Shown here: one piece after another, positions 15,798-24,930 of the stretch
Layout: every line of letters starts with the position of its first letter
Numbering within the stretch: position 1 is the stretch's first letter
Source: Bacteroidales bacterium
GTDB lineage: Bacteria > Bacteroidota > Bacteroidia > Bacteroidales > Muribaculaceae
Length of the DNA stretch: 64,000 nucleotides
Direction of reading: 5' to 3'
Assembly: GCA_004557825.1 (NCBI GenBank)
Contig: SFFL01000003.1
Location: forward strand, 62,001 to 126,000
Translations under genes and position numbers: made by a program
The notes under the pieces: model-generated
What the model saw: only the letters and a program-made list of their open reading frames with translations
What the model was told of the DNA's origin: nothing
The model's database searches: none

Positions 15798-18700
15798 TTA
15801 TGGCTTTTCCGGAGCGGGATTGGAATTGGGTGCGGGTGAAGAATTTGTAGAACTTGGAGCGGGTGTGGATGAGGGTGTGGATGAGGGTGTGGGGGTGGGA
15901 GCGGGGGCGGGGGAGGCGGGGGATTTGCGGCGGCGGAATAGGGGGCGGAGGAAGGAGGTGAGGGAGTCGAAGTCTTTGCGGAGGATTACGCCGACTCCCT
16001 GGGTTGTGAGTGCTGAGCGCAGGTAGTAGTTCTGGTCGTTGTAGCGGTTATAGGCTTTGAGGCGGAAGTTGCCTGAGCGGTTCAGCAGGTATTCCAGGTC
16101 GAAGTCGCCCACAAACTGGTTGGTGTTCAGGCTCTTGTCGCGGTATCCGAAGTTGCCGTTGAAGAGCAGACGGTTGTTGAGCAGGCGCGACGACAGGGCC
16201 ACGTCGACCTCCACATCAGAGAAGTCGCCGCGCGAGGAGCGCAGTTGCGGAGCGATGTTCCAGTTGTCGGAAATCTGGCCGAGGATATTGCCGAGCTGCG
16301 AGGAGAGCGTCGACGAAGCCACCGACACCAGCTCGTTGCCACGTGTGGCGCCGGCCATATAGTCGGGGGTGTAGAAACGGTTGAGCGCCAGCAGGTAAAG
16401 AATCTGACGGTTCATCATCTCGTTGGTGGAGATAATCGAGCGCACCTTCCGGTAGATGTCGGATGTAAGGGTGGGGAATTCCAGGTCGAAAGCAATTTCC
16501 GGCTGCTGAATGTCGCCGGTGATTTGCATCAGCGCGTTTACCGGCACATTGGTGCGGTTAAGCTCGGAATCGTTTAGGAACGACTCGTCGAGGTCAGACA
16601 GGTTGGCGTTGAGCGAGTAAGCCGCGTTGATGTCGAGCTGCGCCGCGTATGGGTCGCCCCGGAATGCTATCTGGCTTCCCGGCTTGATGGTGAAATCCTT
16701 GATGATGATGTCCTGGAGGGTGAAATTGTAGTCGCCGCGGTCCAGCGTGTAGTTACCATACATTTTCAGCTCGTTGTTGGCCGAGCCGTAATCCATACGC
16801 AGGTGGCCGCTGCCGTAAGCGCGGATGCGGTCGCCGCCCACGGGGTCCATTACCAAAATCAGACGCGCGTCGGGTGTAACCCCCATTTGGATGGTGATAT
16901 TGTAGTCGGACGACGCAGTGTCATCGTGGTGCGCGGCCTGCTCGCGCAGCTTGTTCACCAGTTCCATCGACGTGTCGCGCAGATGCAGTGTGTCGGTCAT
17001 CTCCGCCGCCATCCGGTCCTTGTCGCGGAACGTGAGGAACGAGTAAGCCTCGGCCTCCACCTGGTCGCTGAGCACGAAAGTGAAAGTCGACCCGGGCGCC
17101 GTCTGCATATCGATGCTGATATCCACCCGGCCGGGCACACCTTTCACGAACGCCGACCCATCGCCATACACCGTGCCATACCAGCGGTTGTTGTTTTTCT
17201 GCGTCTCGTTGTAACTCAGCAGATTCTTCGCGCCGGTAATGGCGAATTCAAATGTAGGTTCTTTGAAATATTTGTGGCGCACCCAACCGTTGAGCTTCGC
17301 CGTGTGGCCGTGGAAATCGTGCACGGTGATGCCGTTGAGGTCGATGTAGCCCGGACGCAGATGCACCGAGTCGGTGGCCCAGTAGGTGGTGTTGGTGAAA
17401 TTCACGCGCATCTGCACCGAATCGGCCTTTACATCACCCTCCAGGTCGATGTATTTGAAGTTGCCGTAGACACGTGCCCATCCCGAGGCATAGCCGGAGA
17501 TGTCGGATGCGAATGCCGACATATATGGCGCCAGGAATCCTACCGGTTCGCGGTCGACGCGGAAGGTGAGGTCGAGCGAATCGCGGGTAGCGTAGATGCC
17601 GCCGTCGACCGTCGACTTGCGGCCCTGGTTGTCGATGTCGGCGGCAAGCTGCACCGACTTGTCGGATGTGCGGAACCACGACTTCACCACCGCATCGCCC
17701 AACACCGTGTGGTTGTAGCTGATATCCTTCACATGCAGACCGGGGGTCTCCAGACGCGGGTTGCCTGTGTAGATATCGGAGGCGTAGAATGTGCCGGAAG
17801 CGCGTCCGCCCAGCATAGCGGCGTCGATGCCCAGCGATTCAAACAGATAGTCGAGGCTGAAATCGCTCAGGTCGAGCGTCAGCAGGGAAGAGGGGTCGGG
17901 CGACACCTGCCCGTTTATTTTTATGAACTGGTGGCCGTGAAATACATTTATGTCATTGACATCCACCTGCTTGCCGCGGATGTTCACCGTGGCCGGAGCT
18001 ATCGTCCAGGTAGAGTCGTTGAACGACGCCCGCGAGGGGAGCAGCCGCAGCGAGGCCAGCAGTCCGTCGGCATCGCGCGAAAAACCGGTGTTGAGGCGAA
18101 TGTCGCCGCTGTAGTCGCGGTCACGGTCGATTTTCCACTTCACTTTTGTGTCAACCGTGTCGGTGCGGGCATCCATATCCAGGTTCAGCGTCATCGGGCC
18201 GCCCTTGGTGGGGGATGTGGTGTGGAACTGCAGCCGTCCATCACCCTTTTTGCCGCTGACAAATGCCATAAGAGCAGTATTCTCAACCAGTTTGCCTCCC
18301 TGCCGCAGGAACGGCGCCGAGATATCGAGGTCGAGATCACCATCGGCCTGCGACATACCGCCGCGGATGCTCACGGGGTAAATCACGCTCACCGGCAGGT
18401 GGAAAAATTCGGCTATATTTTCTGTTTCCTTAATGGTGAAGTCGAACTGGAAATCATTCTCCGGTGCCTCTACTTCGATTGGTGTGCCCTTCCGGCTCCG
18501 GCGGCGTGCCGTGCTTTTGCCGCGTACTCTCTTTCCTGCGGCGAGAATCTGCGGCGACTGCGGCAAGAGCGACGGGAATGCTCCGGCCAGTATCTGCCGG
18601 GCGTCGCGCCTGAGGGTACGGAAATCAAACCGTCCCTGTAGGGTGCCGTCGAGCCAGTCGCTGGCGATGCCTACGCGCGAAGTGCCGTTGTCGAGATTCT

Positions 18701-20468
18701 GCGAGTCGATGTGCAGCCGCTTCAATGCGATTCCTTCTGAGTCGACAGGCTTTAGCGCCAAGTCGGACAGAGTGACATACCCCGTGGGGAAACCGCCGTT
18801 CTCTACCGCTAAGTTCACGTCGGCGTTGCCCGAAAGGGCTGCGCCGGGATATTTCTGCCAGAGGCCGAAACGGTCGGGCAGCAGGCGGTCGAGCTGCACT
18901 CTGAGTTGCAGCGCCGGGGACTGACGGGAAATCACCGCCTCGCCGTCGATGGTGAGGGCGGCGTCGGAATTGTTCACATCGGCGTTCACTGTGGCCAGGT
19001 CGCCGTCGAGCGAGAGCCGCGCGCCTACATCGGTAAGTGCGTGGCCGCGGAACATAGCGCGGCCAAGCAGGATGTCGGCGGTGCCTTGCCGGTGGCCTCC
19101 CTTGTCGGAAAAATCCACCACGGCCTCACCCTCCACGCCTGCCGGTTCGCCGGCGGTCAGGAAAGAGAGGTCGACATATCCATCGGTGGCTACGTCGGCC
19201 GAAAGAGAATAATTGCGGGCATCGTTGTATTCCCCGGTCACGGCGGCACTGACAGCTCCGGGAAGAGTGCGCAGGGCAATGTCGCCGTCGAAGCTGCGCA
19301 GAGTGCCGCGGCCCGATGCGTCTACCGCCACAGTGCCCAGTGGCATCAGCGCCGAGCAAACCTTCTCCGGCAAAATGCCGGCATCGCGCAGTCGAGGCGC
19401 AAGCTCGGAAGAGGCATTTGCCTCCAGCTTACTGAGCAGGAATCCGGGGGTGGCATCGGTGAGATCGAAACCCTCCCCATCGATGTCGATGGCCAGGAGG
19501 TCGTCGAGCTGCAGGGTCACGTCGGCCTTGCATTCGCGCAGATTGCCGGTGAGCCGCATACGCTCTACCGACAGCATATTCTGCACCTGGCGCAACGGCG
19601 GATAAAGCGCACCGGCATCGGGGAGCCACAGGTGCGCCGCATCCTTCAAGGTGATGTTTATCTTGTTGTCTTCAAGACTTTTGCGAATGGATTTCAGTCC
19701 GGTAAGCGGGAGCCGCAACGGTTCAAACTGCAGACGCGAGGCCGGCAGCTCTATGTCAAGATTCTCGGCCTTCAGCTCATTGGCGGCGATATGGAAATCA
19801 CCGGCGAGTTTGCGCAGCGTCAGACCCGACCGCTCCTGCATAGCCATACGCCGGATGTTCACCGTAAAGTCATCGTTGGCCAGACGCGGCAACGATACAT
19901 CGGCGCGGAAACGGCTCACCTGCAGATGGTTGGGGTCGAGCACCCCTTCCGGCAGGCGCGGAGCGGAGAGCACATCGTAGCTTACCGACGATGCGCGGAT
20001 GATGACGGTGGAAATTTTCAGGTCGAAGCGCGTGGGGGGCTTTTTCTTATCCTTCGGGCTGAGAGCGTAGATGATAGGCTGGATATTCAGCGGGGCGCCG
20101 ATTGAATCGCGGCGCAGACGCCCGTCCATTCCCACCAGTTCCACATAGTCCACGCAGATGCGCCGCGAGAAGATGGCCTCGCGCAGGGAAATGCCGGCGC
20201 CGAGCCGGTCGACCGTCATAGCCGTGTCGCCCGGAGCGGTCACCACCGCCACATGCCGCAGTGTGGCCCGGCTGAAGGGGATGATGTTGAGCGACCCGAT
20301 GCTCACCTCAGCTCCGAGCAGGGTGCTCAGCTCAGTTTCGAGCCGGTCGGCCACACGGCGCTGCACACTGCCCAATGAAAGAGCCACATACAGCACCGCC
20401 GGCACCACAGCCACCAATAGGATGACTGTGATGAGCAAAATGCGTATTATGCGATAGCTCCATTTCAT
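15798..20468 (-). CDS. tamB: TamB-like inner-membrane translocation/assembly protein
   Basis: 1556 residues from MKWSYRIIRILL. The open frame runs on to 20816, but that extension is not protein-like and covers the divergent promoter. An N-terminal membrane anchor (IIRILLITVILLVAVVPAVLYVALS) is followed by over 1,000 residues of repetitive beta-strand sequence as in the AsmA/TamB bridge proteins that span the periplasm, then the conserved C-terminal DUF490 region (LNTNQFVGDFDLEYLLNRSGNFRLKAYNRYND). TamB proteins move lipids or help barrel assembly between the two membranes. The last 45 residues are a Pro/Ser/Ala/Thr tail (PAPTPTPSSTPSSTPAPSS) encoded by tandem repeats, which is unusual. A TamA partner is not in the window; a small barrel gene diverges from it. 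Confidence 0.88.
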   Translation of the reverse strand: MKWSYRIIRILLITVILLVAVVPAVLYVALSLGSVQRRVADRLETELSTLLGAEVSIGSLNIIPFSRATLRHVAVVTAPGDTAMTVDRLGAGISLREAIFSRRICVDYVELVGMDGRLRRDSIGAPLNIQPIIYALSPKDKKKPPTRFDLKISTVIIRASSVSYDVLSAPRLPEGVLDPNHLQVSRFRADVSLPRLANDDFTVNIRRMAMQERSGLTLRKLAGDFHIAANELKAENLDIELPASRLQFEPLRLPLTGLKSIRKSLEDNKINITLKDAAHLWLPDAGALYPPLRQVQNMLSVERMRLTGNLRECKADVTLQLDDLLAIDIDGEGFDLTDATPGFLLSKLEANASSELAPRLRDAGILPEKVCSALMPLGTVAVDASGRGTLRSFDGDIALRTLPGAVSAAVTGEYNDARNYSLSADVATDGYVDLSFLTAGEPAGVEGEAVVDFSDKGGHRQGTADILLGRAMFRGHALTDVGARLSLDGDLATVNADVNNSDAALTIDGEAVISRQSPALQLRVQLDRLLPDRFGLWQKYPGAALSGNADVNLAVENGGFPTGYVTLSDLALKPVDSEGIALKRLHIDSQNLDNGTSRVGIASDWLDGTLQGRFDFRTLRRDARQILAGAFPSLLPQSPQILAAGKRVRGKSTARRRSRKGTPIEVEAPENDFQFDFTIKETENIAEFFHLPVSVIYPVSIRGGMSQADGDLDLDISAPFLRQGGKLVENTALMAFVSGKKGDGRLQFHTTSPTKGGPMTLNLDMDARTDTVDTKVKWKIDRDRDYSGDIRLNTGFSRDADGLLASLRLLPSRASFNDSTWTIAPATVNIRGKQVDVNDINVFHGHQFIKINGQVSPDPSSLLTLDLSDFSLDYLFESLGIDAAMLGGRASGTFYASDIYTGNPRLETPGLHVKDISYNHTVLGDAVVKSWFRTSDKSVQLAADIDNQGRKSTVDGGIYATRDSLDLTFRVDREPVGFLAPYMSAFASDISGYASGWARVYGNFKYIDLEGDVKADSVQMRVNFTNTTYWATDSVHLRPGYIDLNGITVHDFHGHTAKLNGWVRHKYFKEPTFEFAITGAKNLLSYNETQKNNNRWYGTVYGDGSAFVKGVPGRVDISIDMQTAPGSTFTFVLSDQVEAEAYSFLTFRDKDRMAAEMTDTLHLRDTSMELVNKLREQAAHHDDTASSDYNITIQMGVTPDARLILVMDPVGGDRIRAYGSGHLRMDYGSANNELKMYGNYTLDRGDYNFTLQDIIIKDFTIKPGSQIAFRGDPYAAQLDINAAYSLNANLSDLDESFLNDSELNRTNVPVNALMQITGDIQQPEIAFDLEFPTLTSDIYRKVRSIISTNEMMNRQILYLLALNRFYTPDYMAGATRGNELVSVASSTLSSQLGNILGQISDNWNIAPQLRSSRGDFSDVEVDVALSSRLLNNRLLFNGNFGYRDKSLNTNQFVGDFDLEYLLNRSGNFRLKAYNRYNDQNYYLRSALTTQGVGVILRKDFDSLTSFLRPLFRRRKSPASPAPAPTPTPSSTPSSTPAPSSTNSSPAPNSNPAPEKP

Positions 20469-20531
20469 CTGTCCGCTTCCTGAGAGATTCGAAAAAATTC
20501 GATGCGAAGTTACGAAAAAATCGCCGTAATT

Positions 20532-20563
20532 TTTGTGTGTAACCCAAAGAATCCTTAACTTTG
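20532..20563 (+). promoter_or_regulatory. Promoter of the small outer-membrane protein gene
   Basis: TTTG (20532-20535), 20 bp, TAACTTTG (20556-20563): a full match to the Bacteroidota pattern, giving a leader of about 125 nt. A weaker box for tamB (TAACTTCG on the minus strand, 20505-20512) lies beside it. Confidence 0.75.
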
Positions 20564-20694
20564 TTGCAAAGTTTTTCACCCCGCCGCGACGCCCGGCAGC
20601 CTTCCTCTCTGCTCCCATCCCACACACTGCAGGCTTCCTCGCGCCTCTCCCCCGGCTACGTCGACACAAATTTTTGCCAAATTCCATCGCAAAG

Positions 20695-21231
20695 ATGACA
20701 TTAAAATCCCGGATTGCAGTTGCCCTGCTGGCTATTTCCGGCGCCCTCACGGTGCAGGCGGCCGAGCCTGTATCCCGCGCCACCGACGCCTTACGTGGCG
20801 AAAAGTCGCTCGGCATTGAGGTGGGCTACAACGGCTATAACCGTATGCCGCAGGTGGGCGGTCGCTTCACCTACCGATTCAGCCGCCTGATCCGACTGGC
20901 TCCCGCCGTAGAGTATACATTCCGCGACAAAGGGCGCGATGCGCTGCTCTTCGATATAGATGTAAACTTTATGTTCCCGCTGGCTCAGAACCGCTGCGCC
21001 CTATATCCGCTTGTGGGTCTCAATTATTCCAGCTGGAATTATCACCCCGTGGTCACCGTGCCGGGCACCAACGATGTATCGTCGCGTGTGTCGCGTGCAG
21101 GCATCAACCTCGGCGCCGGAATCGATGTGAATATCAGCGGATCGCTGCGTCTGTCGGCCGGTGCGCACTATACATTTATCAAGGAATTTCACGGAGTTGT
21201 GGCCGAAGTTGGTATACATTACCGCTTCTGA
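20695..21231 (+). CDS. Small outer-membrane beta-barrel protein (OmpA-barrel/porin-like)
   Basis: 178 residues from MTLKSRIAVALL. The open frame extends upstream to 20533, but the signal peptide (SRIAVALLAISGALTVQA) fixes this start. The mature part is built of about eight amphipathic strands (SLGIEVGYNGYN, GGRFTYRFSRLIRLAPAVEYTF, LYPLVGLNYSSWNYH, GINLGAGIDVNISGSLRLSAGAHYTF) and ends in VGIHYRF, the C-terminal Phe typical of BAM substrates. It is probably a small eight-strand barrel of the outer membrane; no peptidoglycan-binding OmpA tail is present. It precedes ferritin by 49 bp on the same strand. Confidence 0.8.
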   Translation: MTLKSRIAVALLAISGALTVQAAEPVSRATDALRGEKSLGIEVGYNGYNRMPQVGGRFTYRFSRLIRLAPAVEYTFRDKGRDALLFDIDVNFMFPLAQNRCALYPLVGLNYSSWNYHPVVTVPGTNDVSSRVSRAGINLGAGIDVNISGSLRLSAGAHYTFIKEFHGVVAEVGIHYRF

Positions 21232-21280
21232 ACCCGCCAACGCTACAACATATCACAACTTTTTAAATATCAACTCAGAA

Positions 21281-21802
21281 ATGATTTGCAAAGAACTTGA
21301 AAAGGCTATCAATGCCCAGATCAATGCCGAATTCTGGTCGGCCTATCTTTATCTCTCAATGTCGATGCACTTCGCCAATAAAGGCTTTGCCGGCATCGCC
21401 AACTGGTATGCTGTCCAGTTTAAGGAAGAGCAGGCCCACGCCACTATCTTTATGAACTATCTCAACAGCCGCGACGGCAAGGTGCTTCTGGCTCCTATCG
21501 CTGCTGTCGACACTGAGTGGGAAACTCCCGCCGCTGCTTTCGCTGCCACTCTCGCTCACGAGCAGAAAGTGACCGCCCTCATCAACGACCTCAACGCTCT
21601 GGCTGTTGAACACAAGGACTACGCCACTCAGAACGCTCTCCAGTGGTTCATCTCCGAGCAGGTTGAAGAGGAGGAGAACGCCCGCACCTACATCGACACT
21701 CTCGAGAAGATTGGCGACAACGGCTACGGCCTGTATATGTTCGACAAGGAGCTGGCTGCCCGTACCTACGTGACCCCCGCTCCCCTCGCCGGCAAGGAAT
21801 AA
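21281..21802 (+). CDS. ftnA: Ferritin (non-heme iron storage)
   Basis: 173 residues from MICKELEKAINAQINAEFW. The 24-mer cage protein oxidises and stores iron in the cytoplasm. Ferroxidase ligands are visible: the Glu of NAEFW (about 17), Glu and His of KEEQAHA (about 50 and 53), the Glu of AHEQK (about 94) and the Gln/Glu region FISEQVEEEE (about 127). The length is normal for bacterial FtnA, without haem-binding features of bacterioferritin. An open frame extends upstream but overlaps the preceding gene out of register. It may be read with the small barrel gene; a separate promoter is not evident in the 49-bp gap. Confidence 0.95.
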   Translation: MICKELEKAINAQINAEFWSAYLYLSMSMHFANKGFAGIANWYAVQFKEEQAHATIFMNYLNSRDGKVLLAPIAAVDTEWETPAAAFAATLAHEQKVTALINDLNALAVEHKDYATQNALQWFISEQVEEEENARTYIDTLEKIGDNGYGLYMFDKELAARTYVTPAPLAGKE

Positions 21803-21860
21803 AATCCCCTGAAACAGGAGCTGTCGCAAACGCTTCACAATCCCACACCATTTTGTAGGG

Positions 21861-21923
21861 GGCTGTGTCAAGATAGCCATCGACGTATCAATTTGTAGGG
21901 ACGCACCAGGGGTGCGTCCCTAC
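21861..21923. repeat. Dispersed inverted-repeat element, copy 1 (truncated)
   Basis: Begins GGCTGTGTCAA at 21861 as in the other two copies, carries CGACGTATCAATTTGTA, and ends in a hairpin whose arms 21895-21907 and 21911-21923 (GTAGGGACGCACC and its complement) are perfect around a 3-base loop. The middle and right end found in the copy at 57965 are missing. Confidence 0.8.
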
Positions 21924-21976
21924 TCAGATGGCGTTTTGCATAGTCTCGAAATCGCTCAATTCCCTAATACCGCAGT

Positions 21977-24661
21977 ATGGCACAGAAGTTCGTAGAAACT
22001 CCTCTGATGAAACAATATGTCCAGATGAAGGCGAAGCACCCCGACGCGGTGCTTCTCTTTCGTGTTGGCGACTTCTACGAAACATTCTCCGACGATGCTA
22101 TTGCGGCCTCGGAAATCCTCGGAATCACCCTCACGCGCCGCGCCAACGGAGCCGCCTCCTCGGTGGAGCTGGCCGGATTCCCGCATCACGCCCTCGACGC
22201 TTATCTGCCGAAACTCGTCAGGGCCGGCAAGCGTGTGGCTATCTGTGAACAGCTTGAAGACCCCCGCACGGTGAAAAACCGGCTCGTGAAGCGCGATATC
22301 ACCGAGCTTGTCACTCCGGGAGTTGCTCTCAATGATAATGTGCTGGAGCACAAGGAGAACAATTTCCTTTGCTGTGCACACTATCATAAGGACCGCATAG
22401 GTGTGGCTTTCCTCGATATCTCTACGGGTGAATTCCTTGTGGCTCAGGGCAATGCCGACTATGCTGCGAAAATTATAGCTAATTTTGCTCCGAAGGAGGT
22501 GCTTGTGGAGCGTGGCAACAAACCGCGTGTGCAGGCCGACTTCGCCGGAAAGTGGCCGGTCTTCGAACTTGATGACTGGGTGTTTACCGCTCAGGCCGCC
22601 AACGACCGTCTGCTGCGGCAGTTCGGCACCTCTTCGCTCAAAGGTTTCGGCCTGGGGCGTATGCCTCTGGGCATAATCGCCGCCGGGGCCATCCTTCACT
22701 ATCTCGACATCACCTGCCACACCCATACGGGTCATATCACCCGCATTGCCCGCGTGGAGGAGGAGCAGTTTGTGCGTCTCGACAAATTCACTGTGCGCAA
22801 CCTCGAGCTGATTTCTCCGCTCAATGAGGATGGAAAGAGTCTGCTCGATGTGCTCGACCGCACCGTCTCCCCGATGGGTGCGCGTATGCTGCGCCGCTGG
22901 ATTTGCTTCCCGCTGAAAGACCCGGCAGAAATCAACCGGCGTCTCGACGTGGTAGAGTTTTTCTTCCGCGAGCCTGACCGGCGCGACACCCTCACCGAGC
23001 TGTTGGAGCAGGTGGGCGACCTGGAACGACTGGTGTCGAAGGTGGCCGTGGGGCGTATATCTCCCCGCGAGATGCTGCAGCTGCGCAATGCGCTCCGTGC
23101 CATCGGTCCGGCCGCGAAGCTCTGCACCGGAGCGCCGCAGGAGTCGCTTCGCCGTATGGGCGAGGGGCTGAATCCCTGCGAACTCATCCGCGACCGCATC
23201 GACCGCGAAATCGCCGAGGATGCTCCCGCGTCGCCCGGAAAGGGGAATGTGATTCAGCGGGGCGTCAATGAGGAGCTTGACCAGTTGCGCGATATGGCTT
23301 TCCAGGGGAAGGACTATCTGCGCCACGTGCAGGAGCGCGAGGTGGAGCGCACCGGTATCACCAGCCTCAAAATCGGCTACAATAATGTGTTCGGCTACTA
23401 CATCGAGGTGACCAACACGCACCGCGATAAAGTGCCTCCTGAGTGGATACGCAAGCAGACGCTTGTAAATGCTGAGCGATACATCACCGACGAATTAAAG
23501 GAATACGAGGAGAAGATACTCACCGCACAGGAGCGTATCGAAGTCCTCGAAACTCAGCTTTACCGCGAGATGGTGGAGGCCCTCAATGAGTATGTGGCCA
23601 CCATTCAGAACGATGCCCGCATCGTGGCCCGGCTCGATTGTCTGCTGTCATTTACCCGTGTGGCACAGGAGAACCGCTACAACCGTCCGGTGGTTGATGA
23701 TTCGCTGGTAATCGACATCACCGCCGGCCGTCATCCGGTGATTGAACGCGAGTTGCCTCCGGGCACTCCCTATATCTCCAACTCCGTGTCGCTCGACAAC
23801 GACGGCACTCAGATAATGATGATTACCGGTCCGAATATGGCCGGTAAGTCGGCGTTGCTCCGTCAGACCGCGCTCAATGTGCTTATGGCGCAAATCGGGT
23901 CGTTTGTGGCCGCCGAAAGCGCTCGCATCGGCGTGGTCGACAAAATCTTCACCCGCGTGGGTGCATCCGACAATATTTCGCTGGGTGAATCCACGTTTAT
24001 GGTGGAGATGAATGAATCGGCATCGATTCTCAACAATATCTCGCGCCGTTCGCTGATTCTCTTCGACGAGCTTGGTCGCGGCACATCCACCTACGACGGT
24101 ATCTCCATCGCCTGGGCCATCGTGGAGTATCTCAACCGTTCGGCCGAAAAACCGAAAACGCTTTTCGCTACTCACTATCACGAGCTTAATGAGATGGAGC
24201 GCAGCTATCCGGGCGTGAAAAATTTCAATGTCTCTGTCAAGGAAATCGACGGCAAGGTGGTATTCCTGCGCAAACTCAAAGAGGGGGGCTCGGAGCATAG
24301 CTTCGGTATACATGTGGCCAGTTTGGCCGGTATGCCTCGCAGCATCGTAAAGCGCGCCACGCAGGTGCTCTCCCAGCTTGAGGAGGCCAACCGCGACCGC
24401 TCAGGCGGCGATAGCGCTACAGCCGAAGGGGGAAAGAAAGGCAAGGGAGTAAAATCGGTTCCCGCCAATGCCGCCACCGGCATCACGCCGCTGCCCGCAC
24501 CCTCCGACGAGCCCGGAATGCAGCTCAGTTTCTTCCAGCTCGACGATCCTGTGCTGAGCCAGATTCGCGACGAATTGCTCGGCCTCGACATCAACAATCT
24601 CTCCCCGCTTCAGGCGCTCAATAAGCTCTCTACCCTCCGCGAAATCATCACCGGCAAATAG
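21977..24661 (+). CDS. mutS: DNA mismatch repair protein MutS
   Basis: Recognises mispairs and small loops and recruits MutL. 894 residues, slightly longer than E. coli MutS. Mismatch-contacting Phe33-Tyr-Glu35 (GDFYETF) is present, so this is the MutS1 type and not MutS2. The ATPase has Walker A GPNMAGKSALLRQT (about 618), Walker B ILFDELGRGTSTYDG (about 692), and ATHYHEL. An insert of low complexity near 795-835 (GKKGKGVKSVPANAATG) precedes the C-terminal dimerisation helix region. The start at 21977 gives the conserved opening ETPLMKQYVQMKAKHPDAVLLFR. A long antisense frame over its 5' half is a shadow. Confidence 0.98.
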   Translation: MAQKFVETPLMKQYVQMKAKHPDAVLLFRVGDFYETFSDDAIAASEILGITLTRRANGAASSVELAGFPHHALDAYLPKLVRAGKRVAICEQLEDPRTVKNRLVKRDITELVTPGVALNDNVLEHKENNFLCCAHYHKDRIGVAFLDISTGEFLVAQGNADYAAKIIANFAPKEVLVERGNKPRVQADFAGKWPVFELDDWVFTAQAANDRLLRQFGTSSLKGFGLGRMPLGIIAAGAILHYLDITCHTHTGHITRIARVEEEQFVRLDKFTVRNLELISPLNEDGKSLLDVLDRTVSPMGARMLRRWICFPLKDPAEINRRLDVVEFFFREPDRRDTLTELLEQVGDLERLVSKVAVGRISPREMLQLRNALRAIGPAAKLCTGAPQESLRRMGEGLNPCELIRDRIDREIAEDAPASPGKGNVIQRGVNEELDQLRDMAFQGKDYLRHVQEREVERTGITSLKIGYNNVFGYYIEVTNTHRDKVPPEWIRKQTLVNAERYITDELKEYEEKILTAQERIEVLETQLYREMVEALNEYVATIQNDARIVARLDCLLSFTRVAQENRYNRPVVDDSLVIDITAGRHPVIERELPPGTPYISNSVSLDNDGTQIMMITGPNMAGKSALLRQTALNVLMAQIGSFVAAESARIGVVDKIFTRVGASDNISLGESTFMVEMNESASILNNISRRSLILFDELGRGTSTYDGISIAWAIVEYLNRSAEKPKTLFATHYHELNEMERSYPGVKNFNVSVKEIDGKVVFLRKLKEGGSEHSFGIHVASLAGMPRSIVKRATQVLSQLEEANRDRSGGDSATAEGGKKGKGVKSVPANAATGITPLPAPSDEPGMQLSFFQLDDPVLSQIRDELLGLDINNLSPLQALNKLSTLREIITGK

Positions 24662-24662
24662 A

Positions 24663-24742
24663 GCGCAATCCATTGCCGCCCATTTAAATTTCAGCGCAAT
24701 TCCATTGTAGCCCATTTATAATTCAGCACAATTCCATTGCAG
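24663..24742. repeat. Imperfect 32-bp tandem repeat after mutS
   Basis: Two full units and one partial unit of GCGCAATTCCATTG...CCCATTTA..TTCA follow the mutS stop directly (starts at about 24663, 24694 and 24726). No coding sense. The 269-base mutS-parB gap also holds the palindrome at 24746-24801 and a short GC palindrome near 24840. Confidence 0.7.
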
Positions 24743-24745
24743 GAT

Positions 24746-24801
24746 GGGGGCTGGCGTAGCTAGCCGTCAGTTTAGCCAGGGGTGCAGCTACGTCGGCCCC
24801 C
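24746..24801. repeat. Palindrome sharing sequence with the 743-790 region
   Basis: GGGGGCTGGCGTAGCT (24746-24761) pairs with AGCTACGTCGGCCCCC (24786-24801) with two mismatches. The stretch GGGGGCTGGCGTAGC...TAGCCAGGGGTGCAGCT is shared with 744-784, so the two belong to one dispersed family. It lies beyond the parB 3' end and may end transcription from both sides. Confidence 0.6.
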
Positions 24802-24930
24802 ACGATATGCTCGTACCTCGGGAAAAGTTCCCACGAATAGCGCGGCCGCGATATATCGCGCCCCTACTTTTGGGGGGAAGCGCCTCCGGGATGGAGCGCC
24901 TCCGAGAGAAGCCGCACCGCGATTGGGGGA

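Noticed and set aside
16803..18641. 612-codon plus-strand frame over tamB
   Set aside because: Antisense reading of a GC-rich gene; composition (His, Arg, Gly, Val excess) is not protein-like and there is no promoter or family match.
20469..20816. N-terminal extension of the tamB frame
   Set aside because: Not protein-like, overlaps the divergent promoter and the opposite gene; the membrane anchor starts at 20468.
21956..23422. 488-codon minus-strand frame over mutS
   Set aside because: Shadow of mutS codon bias; no recognisable motif.
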